DNA of 35,788 nucleotides from Alphaproteobacteria bacterium (GCA_027488965.1 JAIYAO010000059.1:1-35788), one strand, 5' to 3'; shown: positions 25,207 to 33,359, numbered from the stretch's first letter. The notes: generated by a model not told the origin, from the sequence alone. Numbers and translations: made by a program.

Positions 25207-27507
25207 ATGCGGATCGAGGTCGTCCGGATCGTGCTGGCGGTGATGACCGCGGCGCTCGTGACCGCCTGCGCCGGCGGGGGCGGGGGAGGTGGCGGCGGAG
25301 TCGCCGTATCGCCGCCGCCTGCACCACCACCGCCGCCGCCGCCACCCCCACCGCCGCCGTCCCCGCCGCCGCCGCCCGGCACGGTGCCCAGCACGTCGTC
25401 GGCGGAGTACACCACGGGCTACGCCGTGGCCGACACCAAGGCGATCACCGCCTGGCAGAACGGCGCCACCGGGCAGGGCGTGCTCGTGGCGGTGATCGAC
25501 GACGGTGTGGACGCCTCGCACCCGGAACTCGCCGGCCGCATCTCGCCCGCCTCGCGCGACATCAACACGGCGCGCAACACGCTGTTCACCCAGTCGGAAA
25601 CCCACGGCAGCGAACTCGCGGCGATCATCGCCGGCAACTTCAATCTCAGCTCCACCATCGGGCTGGCGTACAACGCCACGATCCTCGCAGTGCGCGCGGA
25701 TTCCGGCGCCGGCACGTTCGGCACGACCGATCTCATCAACGGCGTGGATTACGCGATCGCGCAGAACGCCGATGTGATCAATTTCTCGCTCGGCAGCAGC
25801 ACGCCCTCCAGCCCCGGCTTCCAGGCGGCCATCGCGCGCGCCACGGCGGCGGGCATCATCGTGGTGGTGTCTGCGGGCAACGACGGGCCGAACGCGCCGG
25901 AGGTGAACTTCCCCGGCTTTCTCGCCACCGACACCGCCGTGTCCAACAACCTCATCGTCGTCGCCGGCGCCCATGACCGCAACGGCGCGCTGGTGAGCTT
26001 CTCCAACCGCGCCGGCGTCAACCAGAACTTCTACCTCACCGCCCCCGGCCTCGAGATCATCGTGCCGGACTTCGGCGCGCCCGGCGGGCCGGTGAACTTC
26101 CAGGCCTGCCCGCCGCCGGGCGGGCCGGCGATGACCTGCCAGGTCCAGGGCACCAGTTACTCCGCGCCCTATCTCACGGGCGCCATGGCTTTGCTGATCG
26201 GCGCCTTCCCCGGGCTGTCGCCGCAGCAGGTGGTGCAGCTCGTGCTCAACTCAGCCGACGACTTCGGCGCACCGGGCGTGGACGCGGTGACGGGCCGCGG
26301 CCGGCTCAACGTCGCGCGCGCCTTCCAGCCGGTGGGCACGGTGGCGGCGCCGCTCGCCGCGGGCGGCACGCTGCCGGTCTCGACGCCGCTCGGCGTCACG
26401 GGCGCGGCCTTCGGCGACGGTATGGTCACCGTTCCGCGCCTCTGGGCCACGGTGGGGTTCGACGACTACGACCGCACCTTCAACGTCGACCTGCGGCGCA
26501 ACTGGATGGCGGGCTCCCGGCTCGCCACGTTGCCCGATGCGCCCGGCCTGTGGCGCGACGCCGACAGCGGATTGGGCCGCATGTCGTTCACGCAGGCGGA
26601 TGCGGGCGCGCCGCAGTCCCTGCGCACGTCGTTCGACGCCCGCGACGCATCCGCCGCCGCCATGCGGGTGGACACCGCGCTGTCGCCGTCCACGCGGGTC
26701 TCGTTCGCCGCCAATACGCCGGCGCTGCCGTCACTGTCGGGCGCCGCGCGCGGCGGTTTGCTGGCCTTTGCGGGCGCCGATGTCTCGGCGGCGGTGGTGC
26801 AGGCGCTGGGGCCGGACACCGAACTCGCCTTCACCACGCAGAGCGGGGTGGGGCAGCTCGGTCCCTTCGGGCGCAGCGCGCGGCGCGCATTCGCGGCGCG
26901 GCTCGCCCACGACGCAGGCCCCGTGACGGCGGCGCTGACCACGGGGACGTTGCACGAGACAGGCGCGCGGCTGGGCCTTGCGTGGTCCAGCGCGCTCGGC
27001 GCGCAGCCTGACGGGGAAACCGGGTTCGTGGGGGCGGAGCTGCGCTGGCGCGCCACCTCTGCGCTCTCCTTTACGGCGGAGGGCGAGCTGGGACGTTCCG
27101 GCGGCGGCGATGCGGGGTGGCTGACGGTGGCCGCGCCGCTGGAGACCACCGCGTTCGGTCTCGCCGCCACGGTGGAGGTGGCGCCCAATTTTCTCGACGC
27201 CCTGGGCCCCGGCGCGGGCGGACGCTTCACGCTCGCGGTGCGCCAGCCCCTGCGCGTGGAGGGCGGCGCGCTGTCGGTGTCGCTGCCCACGGCCAACGCC
27301 TACGGGCGCCAGACCCTCGCCTTTGAGACCCGCGTGTTCGATCCCGCGCCCAGCGGTCGGGAGCTCGATGTGGAGGCGTCCTACGATCTCTTCGTGGCGG
27401 GCCGCTTCTCGGCGCGGGCGGGCCTCGCCTGGGTGCACGAGCCCGGCCACATCGCCGCCGCGGCCGACGAGACGCGCGCGCACCTGGGCTTCCGGCTGGC
27501 GTACTGA
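25207..27507 (+). CDS. Subtilase (S8) lipoprotein with probable C-terminal barrel
   Basis: The 766-residue protein has a lipoprotein signal (ALVTAC, Cys21), a run of nine glycines (23-31), a long proline-rich tract (to about 57), then a subtilisin-like protease domain of about 70-370 with Asp98 in VAVIDDGVD, His133 in THGSELAAIIAG and Ser317 in GTSYSAP. The last 350-odd residues are rich in alternating beta strands with conserved-looking aromatic ends and stop at FRLAY, as in autotransporter barrels. A lipid anchor plus a barrel suggests an outer-membrane protease facing the outside. The ATG at 25207 has GGAGG seven bases upstream. The homopolymer codons in the Gly/Pro tracts could be prone to length change. 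Confidence 0.88.
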   Translation: MRIEVVRIVLAVMTAALVTACAGGGGGGGGGVAVSPPPAPPPPPPPPPPPPSPPPPPGTVPSTSSAEYTTGYAVADTKAITAWQNGATGQGVLVAVIDDGVDASHPELAGRISPASRDINTARNTLFTQSETHGSELAAIIAGNFNLSSTIGLAYNATILAVRADSGAGTFGTTDLINGVDYAIAQNADVINFSLGSSTPSSPGFQAAIARATAAGIIVVVSAGNDGPNAPEVNFPGFLATDTAVSNNLIVVAGAHDRNGALVSFSNRAGVNQNFYLTAPGLEIIVPDFGAPGGPVNFQACPPPGGPAMTCQVQGTSYSAPYLTGAMALLIGAFPGLSPQQVVQLVLNSADDFGAPGVDAVTGRGRLNVARAFQPVGTVAAPLAAGGTLPVSTPLGVTGAAFGDGMVTVPRLWATVGFDDYDRTFNVDLRRNWMAGSRLATLPDAPGLWRDADSGLGRMSFTQADAGAPQSLRTSFDARDASAAAMRVDTALSPSTRVSFAANTPALPSLSGAARGGLLAFAGADVSAAVVQALGPDTELAFTTQSGVGQLGPFGRSARRAFAARLAHDAGPVTAALTTGTLHETGARLGLAWSSALGAQPDGETGFVGAELRWRATSALSFTAEGELGRSGGGDAGWLTVAAPLETTAFGLAATVEVAPNFLDALGPGAGGRFTLAVRQPLRVEGGALSVSLPTANAYGRQTLAFETRVFDPAPSGRELDVEASYDLFVAGRFSARAGLAWVHEPGHIAAAADETRAHLGFRLAY

Positions 27508-27518
27508 GGCAAGGCGGC

Positions 27519-28088
27519 TCAGTTCTTCGTGCGGTGCGCCTTGGCCTCGATCCAGTCCATGGCCGCAAACGCGATGCCCGAGAGCACGAACGTGACGTGG
27601 ATGACGGTGAGCCAGGTGAGCTGGCTGGCCGTGTAGTCCGCGACGTTCATGAACACCTTCAGCAGGTGGATGCCCGAGATCGCGACAATGGACGCGATCA
27701 GCTTGATCTTGAGGCCCGAGAAATCGAGCGTGCCCATCCAGGAGGGGCGGTCGCGGTCGCCGTGCGCGGCCTCGATCTTGGAGACGAAATTCTCGTACCC
27801 GGAGAACAGCACGATCAGCACGAGGTTGCCGGCCAGCGAGAGGTCGATCAGCGTCAGCACCAGCAGGATCACCTCGGTCTCGCCCATGGTGAGCAGGTTG
27901 GGGGCGGTGGTGATCAGTTCGCGGAAGAAGGTGACCAGCAGGATGGCCAGGCAGGCCACCAGGCCGAGGTACATCGGCGCCATCAGCCACCGGCTCTGGA
28001 AGATCACCGCCTCGATCGCGCGCTCCAGCGGCGGGGTCTCGTCCTGCCCGGGGCCGGGCGCAGGTGTCTTCAGGCTGCCGTCGGCCAT
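27519..28088 (-). CDS. UPF0114 (YqhA-like) membrane protein
   Basis: The 189-residue protein has four membrane segments and a conserved layout of the UPF0114/TIGR00645 family: FQSRWLMAPMYLGLV at the first segment (about 30-44), TLIDLSLAGNLVLIVLFSGYENFVS in the middle, and IHLLKVFMNV in the third. The function is unknown. It is convergent with the subtilase gene, 11 bases apart, and follows trxB on the same strand after a 100-base gap that contains a GC-rich stem (28128-28148). Confidence 0.93.
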   Translation of the reverse strand: MADGSLKTPAPGPGQDETPPLERAIEAVIFQSRWLMAPMYLGLVACLAILLVTFFRELITTAPNLLTMGETEVILLVLTLIDLSLAGNLVLIVLFSGYENFVSKIEAAHGDRDRPSWMGTLDFSGLKIKLIASIVAISGIHLLKVFMNVADYTASQLTWLTVIHVTFVLSGIAFAAMDWIEAKAHRTKN

Positions 28089-28188
28089 GGCGTTCCCTCA
28101 ACCAAATCCCGCGTCAGATGGCGCCTTTCGCCCCCGGTTCAACGGGGCGGCCGGTCACAAGTTCTTGGGGTGCAAGGGCCGGCGCGCA

Positions 28189-29160
28189 TCACGCCGCGTT
28201 GCTCGCCTTGGGGGCGTGTTCGATGGCGGCGATGTAGCGCTCGGCCTCCAGCGCCGCCATGCAGCCGAGGCCGGCGGCGGTGACGGCCTGGCGGAACGTC
28301 TCGTCGGCCACGTCGCCGGCGGCGAACACGCCGGGGATGCTGGTCCTGGTCGTGCCGGGCTCCACGATCAGGTAGCCGTTGTCCTTCATGGCCAGCTTGC
28401 CCTTGAAGAGCCCCGTGGCCGGCTCATGGCCGATGGCGATGAACACGCCGTCCACGGCCAGCTCCTGCTTTGCGCCGGTCTTGAGGTCATGCAGGCGCAC
28501 GCCGGTGACGCCGAGCGGTTCGCTTGTCCCCATCACCTCGTCGATGGCGGCGTTCCAGATCACCTCGATCTTGGGGTGGTGGAAGAGGCGGTCCTGCAGC
28601 ACGCGCTCGGCGCGCAGTTCGTCGCGGCGATGGATGAGCGTGACCTTGGAGGCGAAGTTGGTGAGGTAAAGCGCCTCCTCCACCGCCGTGTTGCCGCCGC
28701 CCACCACCGCCACGGCCTTGTTGCGGTAGAAAAAGCCGTCGCACGTGGCGCAAGCGGACACGCCGAACCCCTGGAATTTCTTCTCGCTGTCGATGCCCAG
28801 CCACTTGGCGGACGCGCCGGTGGCGACGATCACCGTGTCGGCGGTGTAGATCTGCCCGCCGTCGCCGGTGAGGCGGAAGGGGCGAGTGGTGAAATCCACA
28901 TCCATGATGTGGTCCTCCACGAACTCGGCGCCCACATGCACGGCCTGCGCCTTCATCTGCTCCATCAGCCACGGGCCCTGGATGACGTCGGCGAAGCCCG
29001 GGTAGTTCTCCACGTCGGTGGTGATGGTCAGCTGCCCGCCCGGCTGGATGCCGGCGATCACCAGCGGCTTGCGCATGGCGCGCGCGGCGTAGATCGCGGC
29101 GGTGTAGCCGGCGGGGCCGGAGCCGATGATGACGACGGGGGCGTGGCGCGGCGCAGACAC
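28189..29160 (-). CDS. trxB: Thioredoxin-disulfide reductase
   Basis: TrxB reduces thioredoxin with NADPH through FAD and a redox-active disulfide. The 323-residue protein has the FAD-binding GSGPAGYTAAIYAARA (13-28), the Cys137/Cys140 pair in CATCDG, the NADPH-binding VVGGGNTAVEEALYL, and the C-terminal GVFAAGDVADETFRQAVTAAG. The start is a GTG at 29160. It is divergent from the arsR-arsC-aqpS operon, 86 bases away. As the ArsC there is of the thioredoxin-coupled type, the pair may be functionally linked. Cytoplasmic. Confidence 0.98.
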   Translation of the reverse strand: MSAPRHAPVVIIGSGPAGYTAAIYAARAMRKPLVIAGIQPGGQLTITTDVENYPGFADVIQGPWLMEQMKAQAVHVGAEFVEDHIMDVDFTTRPFRLTGDGGQIYTADTVIVATGASAKWLGIDSEKKFQGFGVSACATCDGFFYRNKAVAVVGGGNTAVEEALYLTNFASKVTLIHRRDELRAERVLQDRLFHHPKIEVIWNAAIDEVMGTSEPLGVTGVRLHDLKTGAKQELAVDGVFIAIGHEPATGLFKGKLAMKDNGYLIVEPGTTRTSIPGVFAAGDVADETFRQAVTAAGLGCMAALEAERYIAAIEHAPKASNAA

Positions 29161-29162
29161 GG

Positions 29163-29197
29163 GGGGCGACTCCGACTCGGGGAATGGTTGTCGCCCC
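29163..29197 (-). repeat. Inverted repeat in trxB leader
   Basis: GGGGCGAC (29163-29170) and GTCGCCCC (29190-29197) are exact complements around 19 bases, just before the trxB GTG. A regulator site or leader hairpin is possible; function is not shown. Confidence 0.5.
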
Positions 29198-29210
29198 TAC
29201 ATAAGGGCGC

Positions 29211-29246
29211 TTGACGTCGCTTCAATATTTCCAGTATCGTCGAAGT
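29211..29246 (+). promoter_or_regulatory. Probable arsR promoter and operator
   Basis: TTGACG (29211-29216) and TATCGT (29235-29240) with an 18-base spacer would place the transcription start at about the A of the arsR ATG (29247). The imperfect palindrome 29220-29245 (CTTCAATA... to ...CGTCGAAG) overlaps both boxes and is a likely ArsR operator. Confidence 0.5.
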
Positions 29247-29585
29247 ATGGAAACGACAGACGCCATCGACGCCTTTGCAGCGCTCGCCCAGCCCACGCGG
29301 CTGGAGGCCTTCCGCCGCCTCGTGCGGGCGGGGCCGGAGGGGCTGCCGGCGGGCACGGTGGCGCGCGCGCTGGAGACGCCGGCCAACACCATGTCCACGC
29401 ACCTGGCGATCCTGGAGCGCTCCGGGCTCGTCACGTCGCGGCGGGAAGGGCGGCTCGTGTACTACGCCGCCTCGTTCGACCGCGTGCGCGATCTCGTCGG
29501 CTTCCTCATCGAGGACTGCTGCGCGGGCAACCCCGACATGTGCGACGCCATCACCGGCATCGCCGCCACGGCAAGGTGCTGCTGA
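29247..29585 (+). CDS. arsR: ArsR-family arsenic-responsive repressor
   Basis: The 112-residue winged-helix repressor has the ArsR pattern: ALAQPTRLEAFRRLV (about 10-24), the recognition region ETPANTMSTHLAILERSGLV and the wing SRREGRLVYY. The C-terminus carries Cys91, Cys92 and Cys99 and ends Cys111-Cys112. A C-terminal Cys trio of spacing C-C-x6-C resembles that of the Acidithiobacillus ferrooxidans ArsR, which binds As(III) through Cys95, Cys96 and Cys102. The ATG at 29247 is chosen because the TTG at 29211 is the -35 box itself. It has no clear ribosome binding site and may be leaderless. arsC starts two bases after its stop. Confidence 0.93.
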   Translation: METTDAIDAFAALAQPTRLEAFRRLVRAGPEGLPAGTVARALETPANTMSTHLAILERSGLVTSRREGRLVYYAASFDRVRDLVGFLIEDCCAGNPDMCDAITGIAATARCC

Positions 29586-29587
29586 CC

Positions 29588-30073
29588 ATGACCTACAACG
29601 TGCTTTTCCTGTGCACCGGCAACTCCGCGCGCTCGATCCTTGCGGAAGCGATCGTCAACCGCGTGGGCGCCGGAAAGTTTCGCGGCTTCAGCGCGGGCTC
29701 GATGCCGAAGGGGCAGGTCAACCCGCACGCGCTCACGCTGCTGGCGGCGCTGAAGCACGACGTGAGCGGCTTCCGCTCCAAGAGCTGGGACGAGTTTGCA
29801 GCACCCGGTGCGCCGGTGATGGATTTCATCTTCACCGTGTGTGACGACGCCGCCGGCGAGGTGTGCCCCGTGTGGCCCGGCCAGCCCGTCAGCGCGCATT
29901 GGGGCCAGCCCGATCCCGCCGCCGTCACCGGGACGGAAGCGGAAATCGCCGCTGCGTTCACCGAGGCCTACCGCATGCTCAACAACCGCATCACCGCGTT
30001 CGTGAACCTGCCGATGCAGAGCCTCGACCGCCTGAAGCTGCAGCAGAGCCTCGACGCCATCGGCGCATCGTGA
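29588..30073 (+). CDS. arsC: Arsenate reductase, thioredoxin-coupled LMW-PTP type
   Basis: The 161-residue enzyme reduces arsenate to arsenite. It has the P-loop CTGNSARS with Cys9 and Arg15, Asp109 in the QPDPA loop, and Cys85 and Cys93 in FTVCDDAAGEVCPVWPG, which correspond to the second and third redox cysteines of the staphylococcal thioredoxin-dependent ArsC. It lies in an operon with arsR upstream and an aquaporin gene downstream whose ATG overlaps its TGA. The reductant is probably thioredoxin, kept reduced by the divergent trxB product. Cytoplasmic. Confidence 0.97.
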   Translation: MTYNVLFLCTGNSARSILAEAIVNRVGAGKFRGFSAGSMPKGQVNPHALTLLAALKHDVSGFRSKSWDEFAAPGAPVMDFIFTVCDDAAGEVCPVWPGQPVSAHWGQPDPAAVTGTEAEIAAAFTEAYRMLNNRITAFVNLPMQSLDRLKLQQSLDAIGAS

Positions 30074-30747
30074 TGCTGGCGCGCAAGCTGCTGGCGGAGT
30101 TCGTGGGCGCGCTGCTGCTGACGGGCGTGGTGATCGGCTCCGGCATTCTCGCCGATCGCCTGTCAGGCGGAAACACCGCCATCGCGCTGCTGGGCAACAC
30201 CGCGGCCACCGGCGCCATCCTCTACGTGCTGATCCACGCGCTGGGCCCCATCTCCGGCGCGCATTTCAATCCCGCGGTGACGCTGGTGATGGCGCTGCGC
30301 CGGGAGATGACGGCGGCGTCGGCGCTGACGTATCCGGTCGTGCAGGTGGCCGGATGCGTCGCCGGCGCAGTGCTGGCGCATGCGATGTTTGCGTTGCCGC
30401 TGGTGCAGACGGGCCAGACCGTGCGCGAGGGGCTCGCGCTCTCCGAAGGTGTCGCGACGTTTGCATTGCTGTTCGCCATCCTCGGCGTGTCGCGCGCGAA
30501 GCCGGAGGCCGTGCCCGCCGCCGTCGCGCTGGTGATCTGCGCCGGCTACTGGTGGACGCCGTCCACCTCCTTCGCCAATCCCGCCATCACCGTCGCGCGC
30601 GCCATGACGGACACGTTCGCGGGCATACAGCCCTTGGATGCGCCGGTGTTCATCGCCAGCCAGGTCGCCGGCGCGCTCGCCGCGGGGGCCGTGGGGATGC
30701 TGCTGTTTCCCTCTGCGCGCGGGGCGGACGTGGTGAACACGCGTTGA
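30073..30747 (+). CDS. aqpS: Aquaglyceroporin, AqpS-like arsenite channel
   Basis: The 224-residue MIP-family protein has six membrane segments and both Asn-Pro-Ala motifs (66-68 in HFNPAVT and 169-171 in FANPAIT). After the second NPA there is Ile172 rather than the Arg that narrows water-selective aquaporins, which fits a wider pore, as in the Sinorhizobium meliloti AqpS that lets arsenite leave the cell. No ArsB or Acr3 pump gene is present here. The start overlaps the arsC stop as TGATG. Inner membrane. Confidence 0.93.
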   Translation: MLARKLLAEFVGALLLTGVVIGSGILADRLSGGNTAIALLGNTAATGAILYVLIHALGPISGAHFNPAVTLVMALRREMTAASALTYPVVQVAGCVAGAVLAHAMFALPLVQTGQTVREGLALSEGVATFALLFAILGVSRAKPEAVPAAVALVICAGYWWTPSTSFANPAITVARAMTDTFAGIQPLDAPVFIASQVAGALAAGAVGMLLFPSARGADVVNTR

Positions 30748-30796
30748 CGATCGCCGCGGCGCATTCACCAAGTATCAGGGTGTAATTGCCTATGAT

Positions 30797-30813
30797 GGTG
30801 CGAAGGACGCACC
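30797..30813 (+). promoter_or_regulatory. Start-site hairpin of BLUF gene
   Basis: GGTGCG (30797-30802), loop AAGGA, CGCACC (30808-30813), and then ATG at 30814. The ribosome binding sequence sits exactly in the loop of a perfect six-base stem that ends at the start codon. It may modulate translation. Confidence 0.5.
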
Positions 30814-31269
30814 ATGGACCAGTTCCGGCTACTCTATCTCTCGCAACCGCCCGCCGGTCTCGATGCCGACGGCGTGGAAGCCCTCGTGCGCGAGATCCGG
30901 ATCAAGAGCCTGCACAACAACGCCGCAAGACGCCTGACGGGCGTGCTGGCCTACTCGGAGCGCCTGTTCGCGCAGGCCCTGGAGGGCGACGAGGCCGATG
31001 TGAACGCCACCTTCGCCCGCATCTGCGCCGACGGTCGCCACCATGACGTGCATGTCGTGCACGCCGGTCGGGTCTTGGGCCGCGCCTTCGGGGACTGGTC
31101 GATGGCCTTCGCCCGCGTGCCGCCCGACGTCGACCTCCGCCACATGCGGCCGACCGCGATGGTGCGCTTCCTGCTGGAGGCGGCGCAGAACTGCGGCGGC
31201 GTGCGGGCCCTGCCGGGCCACGGCCTCGCGCCGGAGGCGCGCCGCAGGACCGATCTCGGCCTGTCCTGA
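30814..31269 (+). CDS. BLUF-domain blue-light sensor
   Basis: The 151-residue protein is a BLUF flavin photoreceptor with no output domain. Compared with AppA, the flavin-contacting residues are visible: Tyr8 in RLLYLS, Asn36 in HNNAARRLTGVL, Gln54 in LFAQALEG, Trp95 and Met97 in GDWSMAF. The spacing Asn-Gln-Trp is the same as in AppA. The C-terminal 45 residues should form the short helices seen in stand-alone BLUF proteins. It would act by protein-protein contact; the partner is unknown. It follows the ars operon after 66 bases and converges with the ELM1 gene. Confidence 0.95.
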   Translation: MDQFRLLYLSQPPAGLDADGVEALVREIRIKSLHNNAARRLTGVLAYSERLFAQALEGDEADVNATFARICADGRHHDVHVVHAGRVLGRAFGDWSMAFARVPPDVDLRHMRPTAMVRFLLEAAQNCGGVRALPGHGLAPEARRRTDLGLS

Positions 31270-31287
31270 CACACGCTACGCTCCGGC

Positions 31288-32337
31288 CTAGCGCCGGCGC
31301 ATTCCCAGCAGGCGCAGCACTTCCGCCGCCGCGCGGTCGGTCTCGCGCAGCGGTTCGGGCCGCCAGTTCTCCAGCCGTCCGCGGAACGGGCGCGCGGCGC
31401 CGCGCTCGAACAGGGCGCGGTGCAGTTTCATTATCTTGCCGGCGTCGCCGTCCACCGGAACGATGAGCACGGGCTTGCCTGTGGCGGCGGCCTCCACCGC
31501 CATGTTGGCGCTGTCGGCGGTGACCAGGATGATGTCGGCGGCGCCCAGCATGGCGAAGTAGGGGTTCTCGGCGCCGGGGTCGGGGCTGTGGGGATCGTAG
31601 TAGAGGCGGGTGAACGGCCGCAGCTCGCGGGCGAACACCGCGCGCGCCCGCGCGCCCGTGCGCCGCGACAGCGTGACCAGCAGGCTGCCGTCGAGGCCCG
31701 ACACCTCCCGGCTGATCTGGCGCGCCGTCTCCGGCGAGATGTCCTGCCGCTTGGAGCGCCCGCCGATGAGCAGCGCGATGGTGGGCGGCGGCAGGGCGGC
31801 CAGATCCTGCGGAAAGGCCTCGGCCGCCGCGGCGGCGCGCTCGGCGGTCACCCGGTGACAGGCGCCCACGATGGGAAACACGTTGGGCCCGTCGAGATCG
31901 TCATGCGCGGGCGGGATGACCATGTCGAACTCGCGCGGGTTCACCCGGGGGTCCTGCAGTTGCACCACCAGCGTCCGCGCGCGCGACCACAGCCGCACGC
32001 CCATGGAGAACGGCAGCGAGGCGCGCCCGCAGCCGATCCAGATGTCGGGCCATGGCCGGTCGAGATCGTCGGAGTCGATGGTCAGCGCCTGCCGCGGCGC
32101 GGGGATGAATGCCGGCGGCAGCCAGGACCATGGCGCCCGCAACTGCACGCGCTTGGTCACGATGCTGGCCGGCGCGCGCCGCGCGATGGCTTCCGCAAGG
32201 CCCAGCGCCTGGTTGGCGATGCCGGCGCGGCCGTCCGTCACGACCCAGACGCTGAGCGTGTCGGCCGGCTGGAACCCCACCGAGTCGGCGCGGTCGGGCC
32301 CGGGGCCGGGCTGGGGGCGGGGTTGCGCCTGCGGCAT
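31288..32337 (-). CDS. ELM1-family (DUF1022) protein
   Basis: The 349-residue protein belongs to the family named after plant mitochondrial fission factor ELM1; bacterial members have a glycosyltransferase-B-like fold and unknown function. Motifs are WVVTDGRAGIANQALGLAEA near the start, WIGCGRASLP, LVVQLQDPRVNPREFD, VIPPAHDDLDGPNV, PPPTIALLIGGRS, LLVTLSRRTG and NPYFAMLGAADIILVTADSA. The ATG at 32337 is a reasonable start, with a TTG at 32373 as an alternative; neither has a good ribosome binding site. A decayed copy lies at 19136-19641. A link to sugar metabolism is suggested by that copy sitting in a glycan locus. Confidence 0.92.
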   Translation of the reverse strand: MPQAQPRPQPGPGPDRADSVGFQPADTLSVWVVTDGRAGIANQALGLAEAIARRAPASIVTKRVQLRAPWSWLPPAFIPAPRQALTIDSDDLDRPWPDIWIGCGRASLPFSMGVRLWSRARTLVVQLQDPRVNPREFDMVIPPAHDDLDGPNVFPIVGACHRVTAERAAAAAEAFPQDLAALPPPTIALLIGGRSKRQDISPETARQISREVSGLDGSLLVTLSRRTGARARAVFARELRPFTRLYYDPHSPDPGAENPYFAMLGAADIILVTADSANMAVEAAATGKPVLIVPVDGDAGKIMKLHRALFERGAARPFRGRLENWRPEPLRETDRAAAEVLRLLGMRRR

Positions 32338-32392
32338 GGAGGCAATGTGGGGGCGGCGCCCGCGCGATGGCAATGCCCAGGCGCCGTCGCGC

Positions 32393-33139
32393 CTACCAGT
32401 GCCGGCTTGTCAGGTAGGGAATGACGAGACCCTGATCCCGGTGGCGCCCGCCGACGCCCGCCGTGAAGAACGCCGCCGCCGCACTCACGATCAACGACGC
32501 CGCTGCAACGAACGCCGCGATGATGCCCGCGCGCCGCGCCGCATCCGCCCGCGCTTCCTCGGCGGCGGTCAGTTCGGCGGCGACAGCCGTGCCTATCGGG
32601 GCGTCGCCTTCGCCGGCGGCCAAGGCGCCGGTGGCTTCGGTCAGCGTTTCGCTGATCGCTGCAGCCGTATCGACCGGCGCCGTTCTTGCGGCGATGTCGG
32701 CGCCGCCGCCCAGCGTCGCCGCTGCAAGCACTGCGCCCGCGAGCGCGCCTGTGGCCCAAACCAGCAGACCGTGGACGCCATCACGCACATCCACCTCATG
32801 TTCGCTGCAGTCATGGGCGCGCCGACGCATGCGGCCCGCGACGTAGCCGCCCGCCATGAACGAGAGAACCTGAACCCAGAGCACCCAGATCCCGGCCGCC
32901 ACCGCGAACGCCACGATGCTGATGCCCTCTCCGGAGAACGGGGAGGTCAGGCTGAGGCCGAGGGCGGCGCCGAAGGTGAAGAGGACGAACGATATGGCGG
33001 TCGCCAGCACCGCCCCGCCGAGGACGGCTGCCCAGTCCACGTAGGAATGCTCGGAGACGCGGCCAGCCTGGGGCGCCCCGAGGGCGGCCGATGTCTGGCC
33101 GACGGGAAGGTCGGCGATGGTGCGCTCCTGGATGGTCAT
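32393..33139 (-). CDS. Membrane protein, four TM, unknown
   Basis: The 248-residue protein has an N-terminal cytoplasmic tail, the SYVDWAAVLGGAVLATAISF segment (about 32-51) that opens a first hydrophobic helix, a second around 72-100 with GRMRRRAHDC after it, a third around 120-140, an Ala/Glu/Thr-rich low-complexity stretch (about 150-195), and a fourth around 200-225. I do not know the family, but similar proteins appear in many alphaproteobacteria. It lies seven bases downstream of a 24-codon gene on the same strand and would be translated with it. Confidence 0.85.
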   Translation of the reverse strand: MTIQERTIADLPVGQTSAALGAPQAGRVSEHSYVDWAAVLGGAVLATAISFVLFTFGAALGLSLTSPFSGEGISIVAFAVAAGIWVLWVQVLSFMAGGYVAGRMRRRAHDCSEHEVDVRDGVHGLLVWATGALAGAVLAAATLGGGADIAARTAPVDTAAAISETLTEATGALAAGEGDAPIGTAVAAELTAAEEARADAARRAGIIAAFVAAASLIVSAAAAFFTAGVGGRHRDQGLVIPYLTSRHW

Positions 33140-33146
33140 CGCAGGA

Positions 33147-33221
33147 TCAACGCAGGCCGACGAAGGACAGGATCGCGAGCACGATCACCACGGCGCCGAC
33201 AAGATAGACGATTGAGTTCAC
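33147..33221 (-). CDS. 24-residue membrane peptide
   Basis: A tiny gene with a GTG start and GGAGG five bases upstream encodes a single hydrophobic helix with the sequence pattern M-NSIVYLVGAVVIVL-AI-LSFVGLR (last residues polar and basic). Its stop is seven bases before the four-TM gene at 33139, so they form a unit. Single-helix proteins that end in FLGLR or FVGLR are, as far as I know, common but uncharacterised in this class. It is probably anchored in the inner membrane. Confidence 0.65.
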   Translation of the reverse strand: MNSIVYLVGAVVIVLAILSFVGLR

Positions 33222-33359
33222 AGGACCCTCCAGCGCAAAGAGCGGGGTTGTGGGCACAACGGCGGCCGACCTGTGGATGTTCCTCACGACCGCCGATGCC
33301 GCCCCCGTGCGCGGCCCGGAAGTTGTGCTATTGAGGCGCGACAAAGAGGGGAACCACCG

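Noticed and set aside
25012-25974. Minus-strand frame opposite rfbA end and subtilase start
   Set aside because: Gly/Arg/Val-rich shadow of the repetitive coding strand.
26731-28101. 456-codon minus-strand frame over the subtilase and UPF0114 genes
   Set aside because: Runs through two confirmed genes in a different frame and lacks protein family features.
28128-28148. trxB terminator hairpin
   Set aside because: The stem is short (six pairs) with a nine-base loop and no T-run; too weak to call.
27649-29214. 521-codon plus-strand frame opposite UPF0114 and trxB
   Set aside because: Antisense of two well-known genes; His/Gly/Ala-rich translation.
31420-33334. Long plus-strand frames opposite ELM1 and the four-TM gene
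   Set aside because: Shadows of minus-strand genes whose families or membrane topology are clear.
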